DNA of 24,709 nucleotides, taken from positions 1 to 24,709 of the forward strand of contig DASWCW010000122.1 of assembly GCA_036395835.1 (NCBI GenBank). Reading direction: 5' to 3'. Positions 1-7,443 of this stretch are shown here, one piece after another. Within the stretch, counting starts at the first letter, position 1. Every line of letters starts with the position of its first letter. Both the position numbers and the translations under genes were made by a program. Origin of the DNA: AP-16 sp036395835. Its GTDB lineage: Bacteria > Pseudomonadota > Alphaproteobacteria > Rhizobiales > Xanthobacteraceae. The notes beneath the pieces were generated by a model. The model was not told where the DNA came from. It searched no databases and saw nothing but the letters and a program-made list of their open reading frames with translations.

Positions 1-27
1 CCCCCCTTAACCCCGAAAATGCCACGG

Positions 28-1272
28 CTAGCGCTTGCCGGTCTTGAGCTGACTGAACGGCACGTCCTTGTCGACGCGGATGTCGGGCGGCAGCCCCAAG
101 ACCCGTTCGGCGATGATGTTGCGCAAGATCTCGTCGCTGCCGCCCGCAATGCGCAGGCCCGGCGCATAGAGCAGCGCCTCCTGGAACCAGGCCTGCATCG
201 GCGCGAGTTCGGGATCCATGACGGCGCCGGCCATGCCGAGCAGATCGATGCCGTAGGAAGCGATGTCCTGGAGCTTGCTGGCGCTCACGAGCTTCGTGAT
301 CGAGGCCTCGGGGCCCGGAGTATCCCCGCGCGAGAGCGCCGTCATGGTGCGGAATTTGGTGTATTTGAGCCCCTGCGTCTTCACGTACCAGTCGGCGAGC
401 TTTTCGCGCACGGCCGGATTGCGGACCGCCGGACCTTCGCCGAGCTCGACGTTGCGCGCCAGCGCAAAGATATCGTCGAAATCCGGGCCCGGAGCGTCGC
501 CGACCGCGAGACGCTCGGTCATGAGCGTGGTGATCGAGACTTTCCAGCCGTCCCCCACCTTGCCGAGCCGCTGGCGGTCGGGTACGCGCACGTCGGTGAA
601 GAACACTTCGTTGAAATTCGAGCCCCCGGAGATCTGTTTGATGCGGCGCACCTCGATCCCCGGCGATTTCATGTCGATGAAAAAGAAGGTGAGCCCGGCG
701 TGTTTGGGCGCGTTCGGGTCGGTGCGGGTGACGAGGATCCCGTAATCGGCGAAATGCGCGCCGGAAGTCCAGATTTTCTGGCCGTTCACGATCCAATCAT
801 CCCCGTCGCGGACCGCGCGCGTACGCAGGCCCGCGAGATCGGAGCCGGCGGAGGGCTCCGAGAACAGCTGGCACCAGATCTCATCGCCGCGCATCGCCGG
901 CCGCACGTGGCGCTCCAGATGCTCGGGCGTGCCGTAAACCATCAGGACCGGGATGCACATCCCGAGCCCGATCTCGAACACGCCGCGCGGCAAGACGTAG
1001 TTCTGCTCTTCCTGATTATAGATCACCTGCTGGACCGCCGTGCCGCCGCGGCCGCCCCATTGTTTCGGCCAGGTGATGCCGGCAAAACCGGCGTCTGCCT
1101 TCTTGGCCTGCCATTGTTTCGCGGCCCGGATCGTCTCCGGGATGTTGTGCTCGGGGATATAGCGGCCGCGATGGAAGCTCTTCGCCTCGCTCTTGCGCTC
1201 GGCGTTCTGTTCCAGGAACGCGCGCACTTCCGCGCGGAATGCGGCTTCCTCGGGCGTATCTTCGAAATCCAT
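28..1272 (-). CDS. Acyl-CoA dehydrogenase, alpha-type subunit
   Basis: Flavoprotein that introduces an alpha,beta double bond into an acyl-CoA thioester; cytoplasmic, 414 residues. The FAD/substrate segment CQLFSEPSAGSDLAG lies at residues 134-148 and is followed by VNGQKIWTSGAHFADYG at 162-178. The usual C-terminal IYEGT glutamate is absent (RIAGGSDEILRN at 374-385). A glutamate in LMTER (Glu253) sits where isovaleryl-CoA dehydrogenase and the mycobacterial ChsE4/FadE26 subunits keep their base, so the protein is probably catalytic. Start chosen at the ATG at 1272, which has AAGGA six bases upstream and begins MDFEDTPEE; the open frame runs much further up but without family similarity. It follows the beta-type dehydrogenase by 10 bp and ends 27 bp from the window edge. 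Family certain; substrate unknown. Confidence 0.93.
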   Translation of the reverse strand: MDFEDTPEEAAFRAEVRAFLEQNAERKSEAKSFHRGRYIPEHNIPETIRAAKQWQAKKADAGFAGITWPKQWGGRGGTAVQQVIYNQEEQNYVLPRGVFEIGLGMCIPVLMVYGTPEHLERHVRPAMRGDEIWCQLFSEPSAGSDLAGLRTRAVRDGDDWIVNGQKIWTSGAHFADYGILVTRTDPNAPKHAGLTFFFIDMKSPGIEVRRIKQISGGSNFNEVFFTDVRVPDRQRLGKVGDGWKVSITTLMTERLAVGDAPGPDFDDIFALARNVELGEGPAVRNPAVREKLADWYVKTQGLKYTKFRTMTALSRGDTPGPEASITKLVSASKLQDIASYGIDLLGMAGAVMDPELAPMQAWFQEALLYAPGLRIAGGSDEILRNIIAERVLGLPPDIRVDKDVPFSQLKTGKR

Positions 1273-1282
1273 GCGTGATCCT

Positions 1283-2395
1283 TCAGGGCGCGTTGCGCCG
1301 TTCGAGCTCGGAGATGAGCCGGTCCTTCCAATAGGGCGCGGTTCCGATCGCGGTCGCGAGCAGCTTCGCGCGGCGATAGTAAAGGTGACAATCCGCCTCC
1401 CAGGTGAACCCCATCCCGCCGTGCGTCTGGATGTTCTCCTTCGAGGCGAGATGGAACGCATCGATGGCGGACACGCGCGCGGCGGCGGCGGCGATCGGCA
1501 GCTCCGCAGCGTCGCTGGAAAGCGCCCAGGCGCCGTAATAGGCGTTGGAGCGGGCGAGCTCGGTCGCGACATAGACGTCGGCGAGCTTGTGCTTGATCGC
1601 CTGGAACGATCCGATCGGCCGCCCGAAGGCATAGCGCTCGGTCGCGTAGGTTCTCGCCATATCGAGGCAGGCCTGCGCGCCGCCTACCTGCTCGAACGCG
1701 ATGAGGACGGCAGCGCGGTCGAGCAGCGCTCGGATCAGATCGAGACCTTGTCCGGCGGGCCCGAGCGGCTCGGCCGGAACATCCTGGAACTCGAGCTTCG
1801 CCTGGTTGCGCGTAGGATCGAGACCTTTCAGGGAAGTTCTTTTCACACCGGCATCGCGGAGGTCGACGAGATAGAGCGAGGCCTTGCCGACGCCGTCGGC
1901 AACGACGACGGCGAAATCCGCGATCCCGCCGTCCGGAACCGGCAGCTTGGTTCCGCTGAGCTTCCCGCTCGCCACGCGCGCCTGAATCCGCGTGGTGTCG
2001 GGGTTGCCGGCACCCTCGGCAAACGCCAGCGTGCCGATGCGTTCGCCCGTGACGAGCCTCGGCAGGTAGGCCTGCTTCTGCGCCTCGCTGCCGGCGGCGA
2101 GAATTGCTTCGCTCGCGAGATAGATCGAGGAGGAGAACGGGATCGGCGCCAGCGCATGCCCCATCTCCTCCGCGAGCACGCAGAGCCCGTCGTATCCGAG
2201 GCCGGCCCCACCGTAGGGCTCCGGGACCGCGGCCCCGAGCCAGCCCATGCCGGCGACTGCCTGCCACAGCTCCGCGTCATAGGGTGCGGCTCCCTCCAGA
2301 ATTTTTCGCACGGCTTGGGGCGGCGATCGTTCGCCCAAGAATTTGCGGGCCTGCTCGCGCAACAGCTTGAGATCGTCGGAGAAGTCGAAATTCAT
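1283..2395 (-). CDS. Acyl-CoA dehydrogenase, beta-type subunit
   Basis: Shorter acyl-CoA dehydrogenase paralogue, 370 residues. It has the family fold: N-terminal helical domain, a degenerate flavin loop (LAFAEGAGNPDTTRIQ, 123-138), the arginine motif TERYAFGRPIGSFQAIKH (252-269) and the HGGMGFTWE segment (325-333). Neither known catalytic glutamate position is kept: the internal site reads LLDRAAV and the C-terminal site reads YYRRAK. This pattern is typical of the non-catalytic partner in alpha2-beta2 dehydrogenases such as FadE26-FadE27 of Mycobacterium. It lies directly upstream of the alpha gene (10 bp gap) and 52 bp downstream of the CoA-transferase, so all three are probably one operon. 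Start at the ATG at 2395 (MNFDFSDD); the in-frame upstream extension is low-complexity and was rejected. The Shine-Dalgarno match is weak. Confidence 0.92.
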   Translation of the reverse strand: MNFDFSDDLKLLREQARKFLGERSPPQAVRKILEGAAPYDAELWQAVAGMGWLGAAVPEPYGGAGLGYDGLCVLAEEMGHALAPIPFSSSIYLASEAILAAGSEAQKQAYLPRLVTGERIGTLAFAEGAGNPDTTRIQARVASGKLSGTKLPVPDGGIADFAVVVADGVGKASLYLVDLRDAGVKRTSLKGLDPTRNQAKLEFQDVPAEPLGPAGQGLDLIRALLDRAAVLIAFEQVGGAQACLDMARTYATERYAFGRPIGSFQAIKHKLADVYVATELARSNAYYGAWALSSDAAELPIAAAAARVSAIDAFHLASKENIQTHGGMGFTWEADCHLYYRRAKLLATAIGTAPYWKDRLISELERRNAP

Positions 2396-2447
2396 GGCTG
2401 CAGTATCCCCGGTCACGGGGCGAAACGCAAAGCCGTCCATCGCGGCG

Positions 2448-3872
2448 CTAAGTCGGCCATGCCGGCGGATGCGTGCCGAGCGGCACCGAGGGCCGCGGCC
2501 AATGCGGCGGCGTCTCCGAAAGATTTGCAGCGTGCCGCACAAAGGTGAGGCGGCCGAAGCCGGAATCGGCCTCTTCCAGCAGGTCGCGGACGTCGTCGAT
2601 CTTCGGGTCGGGGTAGCTCAGCCCGTTCTCGATCCGTCCGAGGTTGCGCACCCAGCGCCCGGTCTGGGCGAGCGATACGCGCACGTGCCAGCTGCCGCCT
2701 TCCCGGATGCGCCGGGCCAGCGCCGTCATCGCGCCGAATGCCATGAAATAGCCTGTGGCGTGGTCGAGCACCTGCATGGGCAAGGGATGGGGCTTGTCGC
2801 TGCCGGCCGCCTGCGCCTCCGCATGATTGAAGCCGCTCGCCGTCTGCACCAAGGAATCATAACCGCGCCGACTGCGCCACGGGCCCTCGTGGCCGTAGGC
2901 GGAGAGCGAGATGTAGACGATGCCGGGCCGGATCTTTGCGGCCTCCTCCGGACCGAAGCCGAGCCCGGCGAGGCCGCCCGGCCGATAGCCCTGGACGAAC
3001 ACATTGGCGTTCCGCAGCAGCGAGTTGAGCGCATCGCGCCCGGCGGAAACGCGAAGGTCGACGTGGCTCGACAATTTTCCGCGGCCGGTGTCGATGACGA
3101 GCTGCTCGACCGACGGCAGATGCGGTGAGGTGACGAGCAGCACGTCGGCGCCGTGGGCGGCGAGCGTGCGCCCGGCGACCGGGCCGGCGATGATGCGGGT
3201 CAGATCGAGCACGCGCACGCCGGAAAGTGGACGCGCCGCGGCCGGCAGGGGTTCGGCCGGCGCATCGCCGATCCGTTCGATCGAGAACACCGGCAGGCCT
3301 GCGACGGCGCGGCCCTGCGGGTGCGCGTCCCATTCGGCAAAGCAGCGCATCGCGGTCACGGCGAGACCGGCTTCGGCCGCCGCCGTCTCCAGGGCTTCCG
3401 CGCGCCAGTCCTGCAGCGCGCGCTTCACCGCGTCGCGGTCGTAGGCGCAGCCGAGCAGCTTGAGCACGCCGTCGCGGTGATGCGGGAAATTGGTGTGCAG
3501 GCGCACCCAGCGGCCGTCGCCGCAGCGATAGGTGCCAGCGATCTTGTCCCACAGGTCGGGCATCGGTTTGTCGGCGACGCGCAAATAGCGCTCGCTGCGG
3601 CACTCGATCGCGGCGTGGCGCATGTCGACGGCGGCGCGCTGGCTTTTGCCGCACCGCAGCCGCCACAGCTCGGCCGCGGCGAGCGCGGCCGCCGCGATGC
3701 TCGCCTGCGCGGCGGTGCCGACCGCAAACGAGGAAGGCAGCACCGGCTCCGTTCCGGTGAGCTCGATGCTTTCGAGCGCGACCGGCTCGCCGCCGAACGC
3801 GTGCCAGAGCGCGGACAGCGCCTGCGTGGCTGTCGTGGCGGGGATGCTGCCCTGGCGCGCGAGCGCGGTCAT
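2448..3872 (-). CDS. Family III (CaiB/BaiF) CoA-transferase, rearranged domain order
   Basis: Transfers CoA between carboxylic acids; 474 residues. The canonical N-terminal Rossmann start of the family (VRVLDLTRIIAGPVAG) appears only at residue 219, followed by GADVLLV (241-247), YGHEGPW (326-332) and the expected nucleophilic aspartate in RRGYDSLVQTASG (Asp339). Residues 50-205 resemble instead the middle and C-terminal half of a normal family member: a GKSQRAAVDMRHA segment, then a DGRWVRLH segment, then EWDAHPQGRAV. The order therefore looks permuted, or two half copies are fused. Start ATG at 3872 overlaps the TGA of the upstream membrane-protein gene (ATGA), indicating translational coupling. 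Family confident; the permutation is my reading of motif order; substrate unknown. Confidence 0.88.
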   Translation of the reverse strand: MTALARQGSIPATTATQALSALWHAFGGEPVALESIELTGTEPVLPSSFAVGTAAQASIAAAALAAAELWRLRCGKSQRAAVDMRHAAIECRSERYLRVADKPMPDLWDKIAGTYRCGDGRWVRLHTNFPHHRDGVLKLLGCAYDRDAVKRALQDWRAEALETAAAEAGLAVTAMRCFAEWDAHPQGRAVAGLPVFSIERIGDAPAEPLPAAARPLSGVRVLDLTRIIAGPVAGRTLAAHGADVLLVTSPHLPSVEQLVIDTGRGKLSSHVDLRVSAGRDALNSLLRNANVFVQGYRPGGLAGLGFGPEEAAKIRPGIVYISLSAYGHEGPWRSRRGYDSLVQTASGFNHAEAQAAGSDKPHPLPMQVLDHATGYFMAFGAMTALARRIREGGSWHVRVSLAQTGRWVRNLGRIENGLSYPDPKIDDVRDLLEEADSGFGRLTFVRHAANLSETPPHWPRPSVPLGTHPPAWPT

Positions 3873-4327
3873 GAAACGCCCCGGCTGATGGAAAACGCGC
3901 CGGCAATCAGGCTGAGCAGGAAGAATGAGAACACCGTGACGTTGGCTTCGAGCCGCAGCTGCTTGCCGAGCACGCGAAGCGGCACCGGCGGATATCCGTT
4001 CTCGTCATAGGCCTTGCCGCCGTAGATCGGCATGGCGAGGACCGCGATGAAGAACGCGCCGTAGACCACGAGCCCGAACGCGCACACGAGATAGAGCCGC
4101 TCGACGTAGAGCGGGCCGGGCATCCAGATCAGCGCGAAGGCGATGAGGCCGAACCCGACGTAACTTGTGACCTGCCAGACCACGTGGAAGCGCGCATGCG
4201 GCGTCCACAGCGGATTGGTGGCGTGGCTGCGGTTGAAATCGGCCTTGATGGTGGTGAGTCCGTATCCCGCGGTCATCAAGCTGAGCAGGATGCGGGCGAG
4301 CAGATTGTGGTCGTAGCTGGGATCCAT
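3869..4327 (-). CDS. Small integral membrane protein, four predicted helices
   Basis: Protein of 152 residues that I do not assign to a characterised family. Hydrophobic segments lie at about 9-25, 50-69, 77-100 and 129-148, giving a four-helix inner-membrane protein. A polar loop after helix 1 carries HATNPLWTPHARFHVVWQ (35-52), with three histidines and two tryptophans that could matter functionally. Start ATG at 4327 is supported by GGAGG five bases upstream. It lies 27 bp after dctM and overlaps the CoA-transferase start by four bases, so it is part of the TRAP / CoA-transferase operon. It is not the DctQ subunit, which is present separately. An accessory role in uptake, or an unrelated membrane function, are both possible. 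Confidence 0.85.
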   Translation of the reverse strand: MDPSYDHNLLARILLSLMTAGYGLTTIKADFNRSHATNPLWTPHARFHVVWQVTSYVGFGLIAFALIWMPGPLYVERLYLVCAFGLVVYGAFFIAVLAMPIYGGKAYDENGYPPVPLRVLGKQLRLEANVTVFSFFLLSLIAGAFSISRGVS

Positions 4328-4354
4328 CGCGTCCTCCGGTCAGACCAGAAGTCT

Positions 4355-5638
4355 TCAGCGCACCATGCCGGCGCTGCGCGGCAGGAACAGGCTCAGCTCC
4401 GGAATGCAGATGATCAGCATCAGCCCGATCAAAAGCGCGATGAGGTACGGCCAATAGGTGCGTGCGTGGCGGCCGACCGACACGTTGGCGAAACGCAGCG
4501 CCATCAGCAGGCCGACCCCCATGGGCGGCAGGAACAGGCCGATCCCCACCGCGGCGGTCTGCACGATATCGAAATGGATCGGGTGAATGCCCAGCTCCTT
4601 GGCGATGGGGAACACCACTGGGATCAGCACCACCGCGGCGGGCAGGCCCTCGAGCACCATGCCGAACAGCATGGTCATCAGCGCGGTCCCGAGCAGGAAC
4701 AGCCAGTGCGCGGTGCCGAGCGGGACCAGCACTTTTGCGAGCAGCGCCGGCACCTCGGTGACGCCCATCAGGTATTGGAAGATCGTCGCCACCGCGAGCA
4801 GAAAGATCACTGCCGCCGTGAGCAGCGCGCTCTCGTAGGCGATGAAGAACATCTCGCGCAGGGTGACATTGCGATAGTAGAAGATCGCGGCAAGGAACGC
4901 ATAGGCGGCCACGATCGCGCCCGCCTCGGTCGCGGTGAAAACCCCGAAATAGAACCCGCCGAGGATTACGACCGGCACCACCATGGGGACGGCGGCTTCC
5001 CGTGCCGCGGCGAGCAGGAATTTCCAGCTCGGCCGCGTGTCGCGCGGCCAGCCGAGGATGTGGGCCTGGATGAACACCAGGATGCACAGGCAAAGACCGA
5101 CCGTCGCCGCCGGAATGAAACCGGCGAGGAAGAGCGCCACCACCGAGGTATTGGTTACGTCGCCGATGACGATCATGAAGATCGCCGGCGGTACCAGCAT
5201 GCCCATGGCGGTGCCCGACGAGATCAGCGAGGCGCCGTGCTCGGGCCGGTAGCCGGCGCGCTTGAGCGAGGGGATCAGCGTCGAGCCGAGGGCGGAGACC
5301 TCGGCCATCTTCGAGCCGCAGATGTCGGAAAAGAAATAGGACACCACGATCACCGACATGCCGAGCCCGCCGCGCAGCCAGCCGACCAGCGCCCGCGCGA
5401 GATCGACCAGCGCATGCGACATGCCGCAGCGCTCCATCAGCGTGCCGGCGAACACGAACGAGGGGATCGCGAGCAGCACCCAGTTCTGCGATCCGGCGAC
5501 GAGGCTCGAGGGCAGCATCTGCAGCGGAAAGCCGCCGAGCGCCAGTCCGACGATTCCGGCGATGCCGAGCGCAAACACGATCGGCATCGAGAGCGCGACG
5601 AAGCCGACGAAGACGATTGCGGTCGCGGCGAGCAGCAT
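4355..5638 (-). CDS. dctM: TRAP transporter large permease (DctM family)
   Basis: Large membrane subunit of a tripartite ATP-independent periplasmic transporter, which moves organic acids inward using an ion gradient. It has 427 residues, the usual length for an unfused DctM, and about a dozen hydrophobic helices from the N-terminal MLLAATAIVFVGFVAL onward. Family-typical stretches include ALGIAGIVGLALGGFP, SALGSTLIPSLKRAGY and GIGLFLPPMGVGLLM. The start ATG at 5638 directly abuts the stop codon of dctQ (TGAATG) with GAGG eight bases upstream, so DctQ and DctM are translationally coupled. The gene is followed after 27 bp by the small membrane protein. Family assignment is secure; the transported compound is not predictable. 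Confidence 0.95.
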   Translation of the reverse strand: MLLAATAIVFVGFVALSMPIVFALGIAGIVGLALGGFPLQMLPSSLVAGSQNWVLLAIPSFVFAGTLMERCGMSHALVDLARALVGWLRGGLGMSVIVVSYFFSDICGSKMAEVSALGSTLIPSLKRAGYRPEHGASLISSGTAMGMLVPPAIFMIVIGDVTNTSVVALFLAGFIPAATVGLCLCILVFIQAHILGWPRDTRPSWKFLLAAAREAAVPMVVPVVILGGFYFGVFTATEAGAIVAAYAFLAAIFYYRNVTLREMFFIAYESALLTAAVIFLLAVATIFQYLMGVTEVPALLAKVLVPLGTAHWLFLLGTALMTMLFGMVLEGLPAAVVLIPVVFPIAKELGIHPIHFDIVQTAAVGIGLFLPPMGVGLLMALRFANVSVGRHARTYWPYLIALLIGLMLIICIPELSLFLPRSAGMVR

Positions 5639-6154
5639 TCAGGGCGCCTCGATCGTCGCCGGCTTGCGCTCGATCAGGCCGAGCGCGATGGCGGCGGCGT
5701 AGAACGCGATCAGCGCGCCGCCGGCCGCAGCCGAGAGATACAGCCAGGCGAGATTGATCTCGAGCGCAGGCGAGAGCAGCACGGAATTGATGGCGGCGAT
5801 CTTCCAGCCGTAGACCGCCGCGAGCAGCCCGAAGCCGGCGATCAGCCCATAGTTGATGCGCGTGATGAGTCGCTGGGTGCGGTCCGGAAACCGGTGGACG
5901 AGGATCGCGAGCTCGAAATGGGTGCGCTCGAGGATGGCGATCCCGGCGCCGACGAGCGTGAGCCAGGCGAGCGTGAACTCGCCAACCTCCTCGACCCAGA
6001 AGAAATTCACGCCGGGTAGATCGAAATATTCGGTGACGGCGACGACCACGTAGCGCAGCAGCACGCCGGCGAGCATGTCGAGGATCGCGAGGATAAGCAA
6101 ACCCGCGAGCAGCACCTTGGGCAGCAATGCCATGAGCCGACGGGCGCGCGCCAT
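5639..6154 (-). CDS. dctQ: TRAP transporter small permease (DctQ family)
   Basis: Small membrane subunit of the same TRAP system, 171 residues with four predicted helices (first at about 8-31, LMALLPKVLLAGLLILAILD). The segment FFWVEEVGEFTLAWLTLVGAGIAILERTHFEL is the most family-like part: the EE...WL..VGA pattern and the RTH motif are typical of DctQ. I prefer the ATG at 6154 (MARARRLM); an in-frame GTG at 6175 would add seven residues and neither start has a strong ribosome site. The upstream gap to dctP (215 bp) contains a large palindromic repeat element. Its stop codon touches the dctM start. Confidence 0.9.
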   Translation of the reverse strand: MARARRLMALLPKVLLAGLLILAILDMLAGVLLRYVVVAVTEYFDLPGVNFFWVEEVGEFTLAWLTLVGAGIAILERTHFELAILVHRFPDRTQRLITRINYGLIAGFGLLAAVYGWKIAAINSVLLSPALEINLAWLYLSAAAGGALIAFYAAAIALGLIERKPATIEAP

Positions 6155-6218
6155 GGTCAACGCCCACCCGTCCACGAGGCTGGGCTATCAGGTGTAACCG
6201 ATAGCGTGCAGCAACCGG

Positions 6219-6346
6219 CTCCCTCCCCCCTTGAGGGGGAGGGATGGGGAGGGGAGTGTTGGCTGCTCCGGCGGCGAGATACCCCCCTCCCGCCTCGCGC
6301 GCCAGGCGCGCGAGGCGACCTCCCCCTCAAGGGAGGAGGTAACCGG
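6219..6346. repeat. Palindromic intergenic repeat element inside the TRAP operon
   Basis: Left arm 6219-6243 and right arm 6319-6339 are inverted copies of each other; each is a near-palindrome built on CCTCCCCCTTGAGGGGGAGG. Between them lies a perfect 12-bp stem, GCCTCGCGCGCC (6292-6303) with GGCGCGCGAGGC (6305-6316), separated by one base. The whole block is non-coding and separates the binding-protein gene from its permease genes. It resembles the REP/BIME-like intergenic repeats common in Hyphomicrobiales; that the element is repeated genome-wide is inferred from a related copy at 8700-8868. It may stabilise the upstream dctP mRNA or weaken read-through into dctQM. Confidence 0.75.
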
Positions 6347-6369
6347 AGCAAGTCGGCGAGCATGAGCGG

Positions 6370-7401
6370 TCACGCCTGCGTCTTGACGACTTGCTCCCAC
6401 ATTTCGCTGTACTGCTTCTGATACGCCGGCCACACCTTCTCCTCCGCGACCTTGCGGAAGGCGTCGACATTGGCGACATTGACCGTCATGCCCTTGGGCT
6501 CGAGCAGCTCCTTGGCCTTGGCCAGACTGTCGACCGATTCGGTGTCGTGCCGGATCCGCGCCTGCGCCTCGCGGGAGACATCGAGCAGGAGCTTCTGCTC
6601 GTCCTTCGACAGCGAGTTCCAGATGCCGAGATTGATCACGGTCACGGTCGGCCCGTAATTGTGGAACGTCATCGAGCAGTATTTCGAGACCTCGTAGGCC
6701 TTGAGCGCCAAAATGTTGACGATCGGCAGGTCGGCACCGTCGATCACCCCCTGCTGTGCGGCCGGGATCACCTCGCCCCACGCCATCGGCACGGCGTTGG
6801 CGCCGAGACCGTTGATGGTGTCGGCGAATACTTTTGCCTGCTGCACGCGCATCTTCATGCCGCGCAAGTCCTTGGGCTCGACGATCGGCCGCCGGCTGTT
6901 CCAGAAATGGCGGAAGCCGTAGTCGAAGAAGCACAGCACCTTGAGCCCGTATTTCTGCTGGAACTGCGCGTCGAGCTGATCGCCGATCGCGCCGTTGAAC
7001 ATGCGGTAGGCCTGATCGTAGCTGCGCACCAGGTAGGGCACGAGAAAAACGCCCATCTCCGGGAACACGGTCGCGGCGGCGCCGGCGGGGCCCCCGACCG
7101 CGATATTGCCGGCTTTGACCGCATTCATGATTTCGAGCTCTTTGCTCAACAGCGTCGCGCCATAGAACTGCATGTCGAGCGCCCCCTTGGAGCGCTTGTT
7201 GACCTCCTCGGCCATCCAGCTGAACGCCACCGCGGCGGATTCCGGCGACGGATTGATGTGGGCGAAGACCAGCTTCTTGGCCGCCGTCTGCGCGAATGCC
7301 GGCGCGCGGCCGGTCGCCAGAATGCCGGCGAGCCCGGCGGCGCTGGCCAAGAACCCGCGGCGGCTGTGGCCGTCCGTGCGCGCATGCTTGGTCGATTTCA
7401 T
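6370..7401 (-). CDS. dctP: TRAP transporter substrate-binding protein (DctP family)
   Basis: Periplasmic solute-binding subunit, 343 residues. The N-terminus carries a twin-arginine signal (SRRGFLAS at 13-20, hydrophobic stretch to about 33, cleavage likely after AFA at 37), so the protein is probably exported folded. The DctP core follows: AHINPSPESAAVAF (47-60), the LRGMKMRV segment at 179-186 whose Arg185 corresponds to the conserved arginine that anchors substrate carboxylates, and WGEVIPAAQQGVIDGAD (208-224). The start ATG at 7401 has GGGAGGG close upstream. The gene is 42 bp downstream of an acyl-CoA dehydrogenase and precedes dctQ across a repeat element. The arginine suggests a carboxylate ligand; its identity is unknown. 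Confidence 0.95.
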   Translation of the reverse strand: MKSTKHARTDGHSRRGFLASAAGLAGILATGRAPAFAQTAAKKLVFAHINPSPESAAVAFSWMAEEVNKRSKGALDMQFYGATLLSKELEIMNAVKAGNIAVGGPAGAAATVFPEMGVFLVPYLVRSYDQAYRMFNGAIGDQLDAQFQQKYGLKVLCFFDYGFRHFWNSRRPIVEPKDLRGMKMRVQQAKVFADTINGLGANAVPMAWGEVIPAAQQGVIDGADLPIVNILALKAYEVSKYCSMTFHNYGPTVTVINLGIWNSLSKDEQKLLLDVSREAQARIRHDTESVDSLAKAKELLEPKGMTVNVANVDAFRKVAEEKVWPAYQKQYSEMWEQVVKTQA

Positions 7402-7443
7402 GATTCCCTCCCGGGGGTTGCGATCGATCGATCGAGTTCCAGC

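Noticed and set aside
7421..7435. Tandem GATC run (CGATCGATCGATCGA) before dctP
   Set aside because: Short low-complexity run of a common restriction/methylation tetramer; no evidence of a regulatory role.
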